The notes under the pieces: model-generated
Told to the model about the DNA's origin: nothing
The model's input: only the letters and a program-made list of their open reading frames with translations
Database searches by the model: none
NCBI RefSeq assembly: GCF_002902385.1
Contig: NZ_PPQH01000004.1
Span: forward strand, 1 to 64,000
Origin: Staphylococcus intermedius NCTC 11048
GTDB taxonomy: Bacteria > Bacillota > Bacilli > Staphylococcales > Staphylococcaceae
Direction: 5' to 3'
Length of the DNA: 64,000 nucleotides
Translations under genes and position numbers: made by a program
Shown: piece by piece, positions 26,531-35,995 of the stretch
Position numbering within the stretch: position 1 is the first letter of the stretch
How the letters are laid out: each line of letters begins with the position of its first letter

Positions 26531-27889
26531 TTAGAAGAAGAGTTTCACAAATAGTATAACAAAAGGTAACGCGATGAAAGTACGTTGTAGGAAAATAATG
26601 ACAATATGCGAAAATTTTTGAACCGCATTCGCTGATGTCAGTAAAGTCGCAATTTCAGATAAGAAAATTAACTGTAAAATACTCATCATCGCAATCACTA
26701 TTTTACTTGTTGTCTCTGTTAAATTCGCTCCTAAAATAACTGGTAAATAGTTGTCCGCAAAGCCTGACATAATTGCACTTGCTGTGACAGCCGCTTCCGG
26801 TATGCCTGCCAATTGTAAAATCCATTGTACTGGATAAGAAACCCATGCAAGTAACGGTGTATAAACGGAAATCGCAAGTGCTAAAGTTCCCCAACAGACG
26901 ATGATCGGCATTAACCAAACAACATAGAACATCATGTTGTCCTTTTTACTCATGAAATTGTGAGATGTCACTTTTGCTGCACGTTCAGTCGCTTGTATTG
27001 TCGCTGTTTTAAGTTTTGATTGTTGCGCTGATGTTTGGACTTCTTTTAATGGCGTCCCATCAACATATACATCTGGATAACGAGAAATAGGCGGAATACG
27101 CACACAGATAAATGCGACAATCATGCCAATCACTGTAATCCCTAAGAAAATCATGCCGAAATCATCGACAACACCGAGCACACTACACACGAGAACAACC
27201 CAACCAATACTTGATGTCGAGAACTGACTTCCAAGTATCGCCGTCTCTTTTACTGTATAATACCCTTTTTCAAACAATTCCTTAGACGCCAGTATCGCCG
27301 CATTCCCTGGGCCAACCCATGCACTGATCGCACTCACTGCACAGATTTCAGAGATTTTAAAAACCGGCTTAATTAAAAATCCAATGAGCTCGCCGATAAA
27401 TTCCATCGCACCAAACTCTAAAATTAGTGTTTGAAACAGCAACATAATCGGTACAATGACAGATAGTTGCACTGCTAAATTCACCATTGTCACGCCAGTC
27501 TCTTCAGAAGTTAAGAAGAATGGCCCGATTTGGAATAGACACATCAAAGTAATCAACGTACCGATTATACGGTTTATCGTATAAAAAGGAGTCGTCGAAA
27601 ACAGGGGCTTCAATGTCGCACTGTTACGAATCCAATTCGGCTTCCAAATTTGATCGATAACAGCCATCACGGCACTCACACAAAAGACGAGCGCAATCAG
27701 CCAAGTCATCGGTCCTTGAAATGTCGCAACAAAACTTTTTATCACATGAAATAAAATTGTATCGACCCCATTCGCAAAAGAAAATGGAATGAGTACAATA
27801 ATAATCCCTAACAGTGTCGCAACAATAAATTTAATCAAGTTTTTCATATCTACTTTATCAGTTGTTTGTTGAAAATTATTTTTCATCAT
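26531..27889 (-). CDS. YjiH-type transporter (nucleoside-gate domain)
   Basis: A 452-aa polytopic membrane protein with two gate-type repeats. The first holds ISAWVGPGNAAILASKELFEKG and the second AGIPEAAVTASAIMSGFADNYLPVILG. These are features of the YjiH/spore-maturation-like family. The start is taken at ATG 27889, 5 bases after GGAAG. The transported substrate is unknown. Being between an L-2-hydroxyacid dehydrogenase gene and an IclR regulator gene suggests uptake of a hydroxy- or oxo-acid (inference). Confidence 0.75.
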   Translation of the reverse strand: MMKNNFQQTTDKVDMKNLIKFIVATLLGIIIVLIPFSFANGVDTILFHVIKSFVATFQGPMTWLIALVFCVSAVMAVIDQIWKPNWIRNSATLKPLFSTTPFYTINRIIGTLITLMCLFQIGPFFLTSEETGVTMVNLAVQLSVIVPIMLLFQTLILEFGAMEFIGELIGFLIKPVFKISEICAVSAISAWVGPGNAAILASKELFEKGYYTVKETAILGSQFSTSSIGWVVLVCSVLGVVDDFGMIFLGITVIGMIVAFICVRIPPISRYPDVYVDGTPLKEVQTSAQQSKLKTATIQATERAAKVTSHNFMSKKDNMMFYVVWLMPIIVCWGTLALAISVYTPLLAWVSYPVQWILQLAGIPEAAVTASAIMSGFADNYLPVILGANLTETTSKIVIAMMSILQLIFLSEIATLLTSANAVQKFSHIVIIFLQRTFIALPFVILFVKLFF

Positions 27890-27920
27890 CAAAACTTCCT
27901 TGTCATTGGTCTTTATTTCA

Positions 27921-28853
27921 TTACAAAGTCATTTGTGTAATATAGTCATGCATCACTGCACACGAAGCATTCAATTGCGCTTCCTCTTCTGCATTCAGTA
28001 ATTCAGGAAGCATTTGTTCAACCCCTTGTGCACTTACAATACTCGGTAAACTAATATAAACCGTCAAACCTGTCGATGTCGTATACAAATTTGACACCGG
28101 TAATACACGGCGTTCTGGACTCAATAGTGCCTCCACCAAACATTGAATCGCATTCGCCACACAATAACAATTCGGTCCTTTCATCTTCCATACATCAAAG
28201 GCTGTCTCTTTTACACGTTTTGCCATCGTTTCTTTAAAGTCTTCTGGTAACGTCATGTTTTGAGTGGCCGCAAACGCTTCTAAAGTGAGTCCACCGATAC
28301 GGACATGGCGCCAAAGTACAACTTGTGAATCACCATGTTCGCCTACTACTGTCGCTTCTATACTTTTTGGACTGATATTAAAGTAATCACTCAACAAATA
28401 TTTCAGACGAGACGTATCGAGTAATGTCCCTAAGCCAATCACGTCTGATGCTGCTTTACCACTGATTTTGTATGTCGTGTACGCTAAAATATCGACCGGA
28501 TTACTCACTGTGACAATTTTGGCATTTGGACTATGCGCAGTCATTTGTGGCACAATTTCTTTTAAAATATCCGCATTCTTCTGTAATGGAATGAGACGAG
28601 ATTCCCCTACTTTTTCTGGCACACCAATTGTAATAATAATGATGTCCGATCCTTGAGTCGCTTCGTAATCGCCTGCCATCACACGCTTAGTTTGTGAGAC
28701 CCCGACACCATGCATCATATCAAGTGCTTGTCCTTGAGCACGATCCTGGTCGACATCCACCAATACAATTTCTTTCACCCATGGCGTTTCAGACAATAAA
28801 TACGCAGCCGTTGAACCTACCGCACCCGCACCAATAATACTCACTTTGCTCAT
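27921..28853 (-). CDS. L-lactate dehydrogenase family protein, atypical specificity residue
   Basis: A 310-aa NAD-dependent LDH/MDH-family enzyme. Dinucleotide motif GAGAVGST (8-15), substrate-binding Arg86 and Arg149, catalytic Asp146 and His173 (GEHGDS) are present. The specificity position in the active-site loop is Glu80 (VPEKVGE), where LDH has Gln and malate dehydrogenase has Arg. The natural substrate may therefore not be pyruvate; an L-2-hydroxyacid is likely. It is first in ldh-yjiH-iclR. A Rex-like operator 81 bases upstream points to induction when NADH rises. Confidence 0.8.
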   Translation of the reverse strand: MSKVSIIGAGAVGSTAAYLLSETPWVKEIVLVDVDQDRAQGQALDMMHGVGVSQTKRVMAGDYEATQGSDIIIITIGVPEKVGESRLIPLQKNADILKEIVPQMTAHSPNAKIVTVSNPVDILAYTTYKISGKAASDVIGLGTLLDTSRLKYLLSDYFNISPKSIEATVVGEHGDSQVVLWRHVRIGGLTLEAFAATQNMTLPEDFKETMAKRVKETAFDVWKMKGPNCYCVANAIQCLVEALLSPERRVLPVSNLYTTSTGLTVYISLPSIVSAQGVEQMLPELLNAEEEAQLNASCAVMHDYITQMTL

Positions 28854-28933
28854 ATCATTTCACCCTTTCAAAATGGAACACGTTTCATTTTTCGATTCAA
28901 GCATACATCAAATGTGAGAGCGTCACAATAATT

Positions 28934-28951
28934 TTGTGAAATAAATCACAA
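28934..28951. promoter_or_regulatory. Rex-like operator before ldh
   Basis: TTGTGAAATAAATCACAA, an 18-base site with perfect TTGTGA/TCACAA arms matching the Rex consensus. It lies 81 bases before the ldh start. A weaker TGTGA-N5-TCACA element sits just beside it at about 28915-28929. Confidence 0.8.
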
Positions 28952-29048
28952 ATATGTCACAACTTCAAAAAAATAACTCGACAGACCGCACTGAGTACAT
29001 TTTTAAACATCTATTAAGAAATTGAAAACTGTGTATCAAGCCAAATTG

Positions 29049-29071
29049 AGTTGAGGCCAGTCCCCTGGGAA
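29049..29071. repeat. Dispersed intergenic repeat, copy A
   Basis: AGTTGAGGCCAGTCCCCTGG and following bases; matches copy C (63494-63516, inverted) at 21 of 23 bases and a weaker copy B at 50872-50892. It lies in the 344-base gap between ptsG and ldh, which otherwise holds the ptsG terminator and the ldh control region. Confidence 0.6.
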
Positions 29072-29134
29072 AGGGAGAAAGCGTTAAGCAATCTAAGTAT
29101 TATCAGTCCAAAAATTGTATTCAAAGTGCATAAA

Positions 29135-29178
29135 AAGGTGCCATATCAGCATTTAAACAAACACCGATACAGCACCTT
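29135..29178 (-). terminator. Terminator of ptsG
   Basis: Arms AAGGTGC (29135-29141) and GCACCTT (29172-29178), extended by GATA/TATC pairs. On the minus strand the stem is followed by TTTTTA. Confidence 0.75.
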
Positions 29179-29197
29179 CAATGGTTCACACTATCCG

Positions 29198-31258
29198 TTA
29201 TAAAACAGTGAACACCCTTTGACCTTTCTCAACTTCCTTCATATCTTCTACTTCAATTTTACGCTCTCCTAAGTTTGTCACAATAAGCGGTGTCACAATA
29301 CTTGGCGCATGCTGTTGAAGATAATCTAAATCCACTTTCATTAACAATTGACCTTCCGCAACTTCATCACCGACAGCAACGAAAGTTTCGAATCCTTCCC
29401 CATTTAACTTAACCGTATCAATACCGACATGAATCAATAATTCTACGCCATCCGTCGATTCTAAACCAATCGCATGTTTTGTCGGGAATAAGGCCTTCAC
29501 TTTACCATGGAACGGTGCGACAATTTCTGACTGACGTGGAATAAAACCAACACCGTCACCCATCATGCCACCTGAAAAGACTTGATCTGGCACTTCTGAT
29601 AATGGAATCACTTCGCCGTCACATGGTGCAACAATCGTCACACTTCTTGAACCATCAATATGTACAACTTCATCTTCCTCAGACACTGTCGTTTGACTTG
29701 GGCTCGTAATTTCACCTTTCATAATCAAAGCCATGTCATGCTTAATTTGATCAGACTTCGGACCAAAAATCGCTTGCATGTTGTTGCCGACTTCAAGAAC
29801 ACCCGCGGCACCTAATTCTTTCAGTGCATTGACATCGACTTGCGCTTTATCATGCACTTCCACACGTAAACGCGTAATACACGCATCTAAATGTTTCACG
29901 TTGTCTTTACCACCCATGGCATCTAACACATCAAATGGTAAACGCTCAACTGACGTATCTCTCGTTTCTGCCACTTCATCTTCACGACCCGGCGTTTTTA
30001 AGTTCATGCGTTTAATCACAAAAGTGAATAAGAAGTAGTAAACAATCGCATAAACGATACCGACTGGAATAACATATAATGCGTTTGTGCGATCCCAATT
30101 CAGTAAACCGTATAAAATATAATCAATAAAACCACCTGAGAATGTCATCCCGATTTTCACATCTAATAAATGCATCACTAAGAATGACGTACCTGCAAGT
30201 AATACGTGAATCACATATAAAATCGGCGCTACAAATAAGAATGAAAACTCTAATGGTTCAGTAATACCTGTTAAAAATGACGTTAATGCCGCTGATAACA
30301 TCAAACCGCCGACAATCTTTTTACGTTCTGGGCGTGCTTGACGATAAATCGCATAAGCAGCAGCTGGTAAACCGAACATCATAAATGGATATTTACCTGT
30401 CGTGAAAGCACCAGCAGTAAATGCCACACCGTCTTTCATTTGTTCCATCCAAATACGTTGGTCACCTCGAACCACTTCACCCGCTTGATTCACATATGAA
30501 CCGAATTCAAACCAGAACGGCGCATAGAAAATGTGATGTAAACCAAACGGAATCAATGAACGCTCAATAATTCCAAAAATAAATGTTGTTAATACAAGGT
30601 TTTTATTTAATAAGAAGTTCGACAATCCGTTAAGACCTTCTTGAATCGGTGGCCAAACGAATGCCAAAACAACCCCCGCAGCAATCGCAACTAATGAAGT
30701 CACAATCGGCACAAAACGTTTTCCTGCAAAGAAACCTAAAAACTGTGGCAACGTAATGTTATAGAATTTGTTGTAACACCATGCGGCTAATGCACCCATA
30801 ATGATACCGCCGAACACACCTGTTTGTAATGTTGGAATCCCTAAAATTAAAGCATGTTGCGGCAATTTACTCGCTTGGCTTAATGTGTGTGCGCCATCCG
30901 CATAAGAAAAGATTTGATCGATCGTGATATGCATCACTTTTCCCATTGTTGCATTCATAATTAAGTACCCGACAAGTGCTGCCAATGCGGCTACACCATC
31001 GCCACCCGCTAGACCTAGCGCTGTCCCCACTGCAAAAAGCAATGGCAAGTTATCAAATACAACTTGACCTGCTGATTCCATAATTGTAGACAGAATGACA
31101 AATACATCATGTTTCAACCATGGCGCCAACGATACTAACTGTTCGTTGTGCATGGCATTCCCAAGTGCAAGTAAAATCCCTGCAGCCGGTAAAATAGCAA
31201 CAGGTAGCATTAACGCTTTCCCTATCCGTTGTAATTGTCCAAAAAAGAGCTTAAACAC
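29198..31258 (-). CDS. ptsG: Glucose-specific PTS permease EIICBA
   Basis: A 686-aa fused PTS permease that imports and phosphorylates glucose. The EIIC membrane domain covers about 1-420 ([32 protein letters not shown]). EIIB (about 445-525) has the phosphocysteine in [15 protein letters not shown] (about 555-680) has the phosphohistidine in LLIHVGIDT. The start is taken at GTG 31258 behind AGGGGTG, giving the ~680-aa length of S. aureus PtsG. The longer frame to 31312 would run through the leader terminator. The leader has a RAT/terminator switch, so control is by a GlcT-type antiterminator. Confidence 0.92.
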   Translation of the reverse strand: MFKLFFGQLQRIGKALMLPVAILPAAGILLALGNAMHNEQLVSLAPWLKHDVFVILSTIMESAGQVVFDNLPLLFAVGTALGLAGGDGVAALAALVGYLIMNATMGKVMHITIDQIFSYADGAHTLSQASKLPQHALILGIPTLQTGVFGGIIMGALAAWCYNKFYNITLPQFLGFFAGKRFVPIVTSLVAIAAGVVLAFVWPPIQEGLNGLSNFLLNKNLVLTTFIFGIIERSLIPFGLHHIFYAPFWFEFGSYVNQAGEVVRGDQRIWMEQMKDGVAFTAGAFTTGKYPFMMFGLPAAAYAIYRQARPERKKIVGGLMLSAALTSFLTGITEPLEFSFLFVAPILYVIHVLLAGTSFLVMHLLDVKIGMTFSGGFIDYILYGLLNWDRTNALYVIPVGIVYAIVYYFLFTFVIKRMNLKTPGREDEVAETRDTSVERLPFDVLDAMGGKDNVKHLDACITRLRVEVHDKAQVDVNALKELGAAGVLEVGNNMQAIFGPKSDQIKHDMALIMKGEITSPSQTTVSEEDEVVHIDGSRSVTIVAPCDGEVIPLSEVPDQVFSGGMMGDGVGFIPRQSEIVAPFHGKVKALFPTKHAIGLESTDGVELLIHVGIDTVKLNGEGFETFVAVGDEVAEGQLLMKVDLDYLQQHAPSIVTPLIVTNLGERKIEVEDMKEVEKGQRVFTVL

Positions 31259-31296
31259 TATTAAAACACCCCTAATCAATCGATAATATATAAAAA

Positions 31297-31349
31297 AGGC
31301 ATGAGCAAACAAAACTATTTTTTCAATAGCTTATATTTTGCTCATGCCT
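31297..31349 (-). terminator. Conditional leader terminator of ptsG
   Basis: Perfect 13-bp arms AGGCATGAGCAAA (minus strand from 31349) and its complement at 31309-31297 are followed by TTTTT. It lies in the 5' leader of ptsG, overlapping the RAT, so formation of one structure excludes the other. Confidence 0.85.
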
Positions 31350-31371
31350 GTTTTACCAGTAACACGCTATT
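31341..31371 (-). promoter_or_regulatory. RAT antiterminator element of ptsG
   Basis: The minus-strand leader reads GTGTTACTGGTAAAACAGGC then ATGAG, the layout of BglG/GlcT-family RNA antiterminators. A GlcT-like protein bound here would melt the overlapping terminator when glucose is present. Confidence 0.8.
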
Positions 31372-31732
31372 CAATTAACCGCTTTCATTATACATTGTGA
31401 TCGTGCACATCACAATCACTTTTTTAACTTTTATTACAAAATCAAATCAGACACCCTATGTATTATGGTTCATACTCAAATTAATGTATCCTTTAAACCG
31501 TTATCTCTGCTTAACTTCCATCACATTTCAAGCACTTTTCTTTGACCCATTTCTTTCAATCCTCCATAATAAACTTACAACTATTTAGAAACATGTATTA
31601 AATTGGTTTTATTAATAATTGCAATAGTGTTATAAACAGCTAAAAACCATTTAACTTTACAAACATTTATCTTTTTGGTATATTTTTTATATCACGTTTA
31701 AATCAAATTATTTTACTACGGAGGGGCTTTCT

Positions 31733-32248
31733 ATGACTAACCTTAAATTCGATCCAGTACACAGTTCATTAGAATTTTCAATTAGACATTTAATGGTTTC
31801 AAAAATTAAAGGGACTTTCAACGACTACACAGTTGATGTCAAAGGTGACGCTGATGACTTAAGTTCATTAGAAACAGTCGCAACGATTAACGTAGATTCA
31901 ATCGACACTAAAAATCCAGATCGTGACAATCACTTAAAAACAGCAGATTTCTTTAATGTAGAATCACACCAACAAATTATTTTCAAAAGTAAAGCAATTA
32001 CAGAAAATAAAATTACTGGTGATTTAACAATTGCTGGTCAAACAAATGAAGAAACATTTGACTTTGAACAACACGGTGTCAGTGACAACCCACTTAGCGG
32101 CGGTCAAGTGACTGGTTTTACAGTAACAGGTACAATCGACCGTGAAAAATATGGCATGAACTTCAACCAAGCTTTAGAAACGGGTGGCGTTATGCTCGGT
32201 AAAGATGTTAAATTCGAATTCCATGGTGAGTTCACTATCGAAGGTTAA
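31733..32248 (+). CDS. YceI-family lipocalin-like protein
   Basis: A 171-aa YceI protein with an eight-stranded lipocalin-like barrel that binds polyisoprenoid or other amphiphilic molecules in characterised homologues. Family markers: FDPVHSSLEFSIRHLMVSKI, FNDYTVDVKG, and IDREKYGMNF near the C terminus. It has no signal peptide, so it is cytoplasmic, as in other staphylococci. Start is ATG 31733 with GGAGGGG. Transcribed alone with its own terminator at 32266. Confidence 0.88.
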   Translation: MTNLKFDPVHSSLEFSIRHLMVSKIKGTFNDYTVDVKGDADDLSSLETVATINVDSIDTKNPDRDNHLKTADFFNVESHQQIIFKSKAITENKITGDLTIAGQTNEETFDFEQHGVSDNPLSGGQVTGFTVTGTIDREKYGMNFNQALETGGVMLGKDVKFEFHGEFTIEG

Positions 32249-32265
32249 TAGCTAGGTTTAGGAAA

Positions 32266-32303
32266 AACGCGCATTGGATGGGACAAACCATTCAATGCGC
32301 GTT
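32266..32303 (+). terminator. Terminator after the YceI gene
   Basis: Perfect 11-bp arms AACGCGCATTG (32266-32276) and CAATGCGCGTT (32293-32303), then CTTTT. Confidence 0.85.
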
Positions 32304-32347
32304 CTTTTGTGATACATATTTTAACTCAATTTAAGGAGGTGATTAAG

Positions 32348-32782
32348 ATGTTCTATGTGATTGCAATTTTACTTGTGCTTATTTTAGCTGTATTACTCTT
32401 GATGAACAGTAAAATCAATCAAACACGTCGAGAAATGACCGGTTTACCGATTTCTGCAACATTTCCAATTCAACAAAAACTAAAACATGAAATGAATCAT
32501 ATGCTAGTCGTGAGTACAGAATGTGCCGTTTGCCAACGTATCTTCAATTCTCTCAAAAACAAAGGACAACTGAATACACTTTACCCTGTATTTAAAGATG
32601 AACCAAAGGCCGTGCAAGTTTTTGTGGCAGAACATCCGCATCTAAAGAAAGCACATATCATAAGTAACATGAATCCGCAACAACTTTATATTCAAACGAC
32701 GCCACTCGCTTATACCATAAATCAGTCAGGCACTATTTTAAAAAAACAAGCGGTCGTAAGCCTCAAAGAGTTGAACTTATAA
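32348..32782 (+). CDS. Membrane-anchored thioredoxin-like protein
   Basis: A 144-aa protein with one N-terminal membrane segment (about 2-20) and a thioredoxin-like domain. CAVC (at about 59-62) resembles a CxxC redox centre in the expected place (VVSTECAVCQRIF). The start is taken at ATG 32348 behind AGGAGGTGA; 13 earlier in-frame codons have no site. With the redox centre outside the cell it might act in thiol-disulfide exchange. No partner gene is adjacent. The gene ends close to a short inverted repeat (32750/32801) that may terminate it. Confidence 0.65.
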   Translation: MFYVIAILLVLILAVLLLMNSKINQTRREMTGLPISATFPIQQKLKHEMNHMLVVSTECAVCQRIFNSLKNKGQLNTLYPVFKDEPKAVQVFVAEHPHLKKAHIISNMNPQQLYIQTTPLAYTINQSGTILKKQAVVSLKELNL

Positions 32783-32819
32783 AAGATTCTGACACTTTGA
32801 ATACGACCGCCTTTAATGT

Positions 32820-33467
32820 TTATTTCAATGTAAACATGCGATATAAATTTTGTTTTAAAAATGCTTTTAACATCTCATAGTGCGCTTGATTGACAGGTTG
32901 ATTTAAAATGTAACCTATATTTAAACTGAACACTTGTGTCATTAATATTTGGATAAAGTGTGTTGTAGCAATAGGTTGCATTTCTCCAGTTTTTTGGAAA
33001 TGGGCTAACAATGGATCGAATTGTTCACAAACTTCTTCATACAATGCACTTTTTATCGCTTGTTGCAATATGTCGCTCGTTGCCACTTCATTCGCCATGA
33101 TTTTAAGCATATTTCTGTTTTGAATGATAAAGTTAGAACGATTTTCAATAAACGTACTCACAAAATGTTCAAAGTTTTCAATATGCGCAAGTTCTTCTTT
33201 TAGCTCGCGTAAGGCTACAGGGAGCACGTGTTGACGAAAAAGCGGAATCAGCCCTTTGAATAATAGTTCTTCTTTCGTTTTAAACTTTTTATACACTGTC
33301 CCCTCTGCAACACCTGCATAAGCCGCGATATCTTTCGTACTTGTTCGTTCAAATCCTTTTTGACTAAATTGAATGAGCGCACTGTATAAAACATCGCGCT
33401 GTTTAGGACTCAAATCTGTCACTTGTGGCAATGCTTCTTTCAAAATTTCTTCAATGGAATGCTTCAT
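32820..33467 (-). CDS. TetR-family regulator of an ABC-2 exporter
   Basis: A 215-aa TetR protein. The N-terminal helix-turn-helix covers about 30-62 (TSTKDIAAYAGVAEGTVYKKFKTKEELLFK) and the rest is an all-helical ligand domain. It is the last gene of an operon with the ABC ATPase and permease, ending the unit, and probably represses it until a substrate drug or lipid binds. It is not icaR: it is longer, and not near ica. Confidence 0.85.
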   Translation of the reverse strand: MKHSIEEILKEALPQVTDLSPKQRDVLYSALIQFSQKGFERTSTKDIAAYAGVAEGTVYKKFKTKEELLFKGLIPLFRQHVLPVALRELKEELAHIENFEHFVSTFIENRSNFIIQNRNMLKIMANEVATSDILQQAIKSALYEEVCEQFDPLLAHFQKTGEMQPIATTHFIQILMTQVFSLNIGYILNQPVNQAHYEMLKAFLKQNLYRMFTLK

Positions 33468-33476
33468 GGCGTCACC

Positions 33477-34634
33477 TTATACCTTTCTGTACCGCTTCAT
33501 ACCGACCATGTTCAATATTAAAAGTACAATGAAAATAGCGAATAAAATAGCAAGTGGCACTGCGATTGCTTCAAATCCAAAACCACGGATCATGACATTT
33601 TGTAGCGCTTGACCCGCATAATAGAGTGGCATGATGTGCGCAAAGCCTTGCAATATGTTGTTCATAGATTCAACTGGAATAATTCCCGCAAAGAGCACTT
33701 GCGGTACGATGACAATCGGAATAAATTGAATCATTTGAAACTCAGATGCTGCAAAAGTGGATAATAAAATACCGAGTGTCAACGCCACTAATGCAATCAC
33801 AAGTGTAATCAAAATCACATAACCGATACTGCCGTTCACACCTATATTGAGTACAAAAACTGAAAAACAAACAATTAATAGCGTCTGAATAAAGCTAAAT
33901 GTGCCATAGCCGATAATATAACCTAAAATGATATGGCTTCGTTTAATCGGTGAGGCCAACAATCGTTCTAATGTGCCAGTTGTCCGTTCTCGTAGCAATG
34001 CAATCCCAGAAATGAGAAAAGTGAAGAAAAAGACAAAAAATCCAATTAAAAGTGGGTTAATCATATCAAAGTACGTCGCATCTTGACCTTTATACAAATA
34101 ATCCGTTTTTAACGTTAGTGGTTGAGCCGAATGGGTAGGCTTTGCTGCTGTTTGATTCCCCAATTGTTTTGCAATCTCGGGATGGGCTTTCAATTCATTT
34201 TGCATTTTTTGTAATGTCGCCTGTAAAGCTTGCATCTGTGTTTTCATTTGATTTGTATTTGCTTTCGTTAACCATTGTTGTGTTTGTTGCCGTGCAATGG
34301 TCGTCGCATTGGGGTTGTCATTCGCAAAAGTCACATGTAATGTATCGTCCGTCACATTGATAAATGCGGACAAGCGATCATCTTTAATCTTTTGCTCAAT
34401 TTGTCGAGAATTGTCGTACTGGTGCACATGGATGTCTTGTTTCTCCAATTGCGCAACAAAATTATCTGGGACTTGATTGACACCGATATGCATGCTCCTC
34501 GCTTGATCGGTGCTATTAAATAAATATGTCAACAAGGATAAAATTAATAATGGCGCCAAAAATAACAAAGCCAACGTTCGCTTATCTCGAAATACTTGGC
34601 GGTAAACTCTTTTTGCGATATACCAGGCATTCAT
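33477..34634 (-). CDS. ABC-2 type exporter permease
   Basis: A 385-aa membrane protein of the ABC-2/YhgE-type: one N-terminal membrane segment (about 20-38), a long extracellular domain rich in Gln/Lys (about 45-175), then five segments in the C-terminal half with the LRERTTGTLERLLASPI motif typical of ABC-2 permeases. Its start overlaps the ATPase stop by four bases (ATGA). Together they would export a hydrophobic compound or drug. Confidence 0.85.
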   Translation of the reverse strand: MNAWYIAKRVYRQVFRDKRTLALLFLAPLLILSLLTYLFNSTDQARSMHIGVNQVPDNFVAQLEKQDIHVHQYDNSRQIEQKIKDDRLSAFINVTDDTLHVTFANDNPNATTIARQQTQQWLTKANTNQMKTQMQALQATLQKMQNELKAHPEIAKQLGNQTAAKPTHSAQPLTLKTDYLYKGQDATYFDMINPLLIGFFVFFFTFLISGIALLRERTTGTLERLLASPIKRSHIILGYIIGYGTFSFIQTLLIVCFSVFVLNIGVNGSIGYVILITLVIALVALTLGILLSTFAASEFQMIQFIPIVIVPQVLFAGIIPVESMNNILQGFAHIMPLYYAGQALQNVMIRGFGFEAIAVPLAILFAIFIVLLILNMVGMKRYRKV

Positions 34635-35344
34635 TTTTCCTCATCTCCCATCTTCAAAAACACGTCTTCAATTGAGTCCGCACCATATTGCCCCTTAATC
34701 TCTGTTGGCGTTCCTTGTGCCACAATTTTTCCGTTATTCATGAGCAACAATTTGTCACATCGATCCGCTTCGTCCAATACATGTGTCGTAATGAGGATTG
34801 CCTTTCCTTCACCTTTAAACGCATACAAATCTTCCCACACTGATTTTCTCAACTTTGGATCAATACCTACAGTCGGTTCATCTAAAATCAAAATTTGTGG
34901 ATTTTGCAAAAAACTCATCGCGAGTGACAAACGCCGCTTCATTCCACCTGAGAAATTTTTTACAAGTTGATCTAAATCTTGTGTTAAATTCACTTTTTCA
35001 GCACACCATTCAATACGTTGTTGAATATCCTCACCCTTTGTCATATAAATCTGCGCAAAAAACTTTAGATTTTCTCGAGCTGTTAAATCCTCATACAACG
35101 CATCACTTTGTGCCATATAACCGATATCACCTAATACCGCACGATTAGGCATTTGTTTTTGATTAATGGTCACCGTTCCCCCATCTATTTTTTCCATTCC
35201 GAGCATACATTTAATCATTGTCGTCTTCCCCGTACCAGAAGGACCAATAATCCCTACAACTTCACCATCTTCAAAAGTTACCGTCACATTATCTAAGACT
35301 TGTTTATGACCAAAATGCTTCGTAAGGCCTTTAATTTCAATCAT
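34631..35344 (-). CDS. ABC exporter ATP-binding protein
   Basis: A 237-aa nucleotide-binding subunit with Walker A GPSGTGKT (33-40 region), Q-loop YMAQSD, signature FSGGMKRRLSLAMSFLQ, Walker B LILDEPTVGID and the H-loop in TTHVLDEADRCD. It energises the permease encoded directly downstream. First gene of the ATPase-permease-tetR operon. Confidence 0.9.
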   Translation of the reverse strand: MIEIKGLTKHFGHKQVLDNVTVTFEDGEVVGIIGPSGTGKTTMIKCMLGMEKIDGGTVTINQKQMPNRAVLGDIGYMAQSDALYEDLTARENLKFFAQIYMTKGEDIQQRIEWCAEKVNLTQDLDQLVKNFSGGMKRRLSLAMSFLQNPQILILDEPTVGIDPKLRKSVWEDLYAFKGEGKAILITTHVLDEADRCDKLLLMNNGKIVAQGTPTEIKGQYGADSIEDVFLKMGDEEK

Positions 35345-35441
35345 CGTCGCCCCTCCCTTTCTATATCAAACATTTAAGAAGTGAATACTCACTCACCATT
35401 ATCATAAATTAATCCCATTTAAAAAGCACTCATAAAAATAA

Positions 35442-35603
35442 AAAATAACCATTCCCAACTTTTGACCAGAGTGGAATGGTTATTTTCACAATAGTCACCG
35501 TCTTCATAACGGGCTTACTGGGAGATGGCGACATAAAAATTTTATGTCCTTTTCATTCTCGTTTTTCGACGATGTTATCCTTAATAATGTCTAGGTCTGT
35601 CAA
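35442..35603 (-). ncRNA. Orphan antitoxin-like RNA, duplicate of the locus at 35884
   Basis: Two blocks are shared with the functional-looking locus: a terminator palindrome (arms 35442-35455 and 35473-35486) and a 25-base block at 35494-35518 that differs by one base from 35936-35960. No toxin frame remains upstream. On the minus strand a TTGACA box (35603-35598) could start the RNA, with a weak -10. It is probably a decayed duplicate that may still make an antisense RNA. The 5' limit is approximate. Confidence 0.5.
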
Positions 35604-35764
35604 TATGAGATGGAATAGGATAATTGATATCCAGCCTTTTTATTTACGTTTGATATAACATTTAATTTCATTGCATAATAAATATCGAAACGAATTTTAT
35701 ATGCTATAATATCTCTTGTAAGCAAGTTGGATAAGATGGTGGCTAATCTCTTGAAAAAGGGGTG

Positions 35765-35803
35765 ATGCCTATGATTATAGTTGTTGCTCCTAGAAAGGAG
35801 TAA
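35765..35803 (+). CDS. Leader mini-ORF before the type I toxin
   Basis: Twelve codons (MPMIIVVAPRKE) ending seven bases before the toxin start and containing the toxin's AGAAAGGAG ribosome site. Such leaders often couple or restrict toxin translation. A TATAAT box for the transcript is at 35705-35710. Confidence 0.45.
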   Translation: MPMIIVVAPRKE

Positions 35804-35809
35804 TGCAGC

Positions 35810-35887
35810 ATGTCTGATTACGAAATGCTCGTGATTGTAATATCAATCATCGGTTTAGTCGTAGTTGCACTGAATAATCAAAAATAA
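35810..35887 (+). CDS. Type I toxin, holin-like (Hol_Tox/TxpA type)
   Basis: A 25-aa peptide (MSDYEMLVIVISIIGLVVVA then LNNQK): a short acidic start, one membrane helix and a charged end, the pattern of staphylococcal putative holin-like toxins. These insert into the membrane and stop growth when their antisense RNA is lost. Start is ATG 35810 after GAAAGGAG. Its 3' end overlaps the palindrome that would terminate the antisense RNA coming from the other strand. Confidence 0.75.
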   Translation: MSDYEMLVIVISIIGLVVVALNNQK

Positions 35888-35995
35888 CCATTCCCAACTT
35901 TTGACTAGAGCGGAATGGTTATTTTACCATTACAAGTCACCGTCTTTATAACGGGCTTACAGGCAATGTGTTAGCGCACATTGCCTTTTTATTTA
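35884..35995 (-). ncRNA. Predicted antisense antitoxin RNA
   Basis: On the minus strand an extended -10 (TGTTATACT, TATACT at 36006-36001) precedes a short transcript crossing the 35936-35960 block. It would stop at the palindrome with arms 35912-35925 and 35881-35894. The RNA would pair with the 3' end of the toxin mRNA, as RatA or SR4 do with their targets. Start and end are predicted, not measured. Confidence 0.55.
35961..35991 (+). terminator. Terminator of the toxin mRNA
   Basis: AGGCAATGTG and CACATTGCCT arms with a short loop, followed by TTTTTAT. Confidence 0.75.

Noticed and set aside
31259-31312. Extended N terminus of PtsG
   Set aside because: These codons cover the leader terminator and lack a ribosome site; GTG 31258 gives the known family length.
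32820-33467. The TetR gene as a displaced icaR
   Set aside because: It is in an ABC exporter operon, longer than IcaR, and 16 kb from ica.
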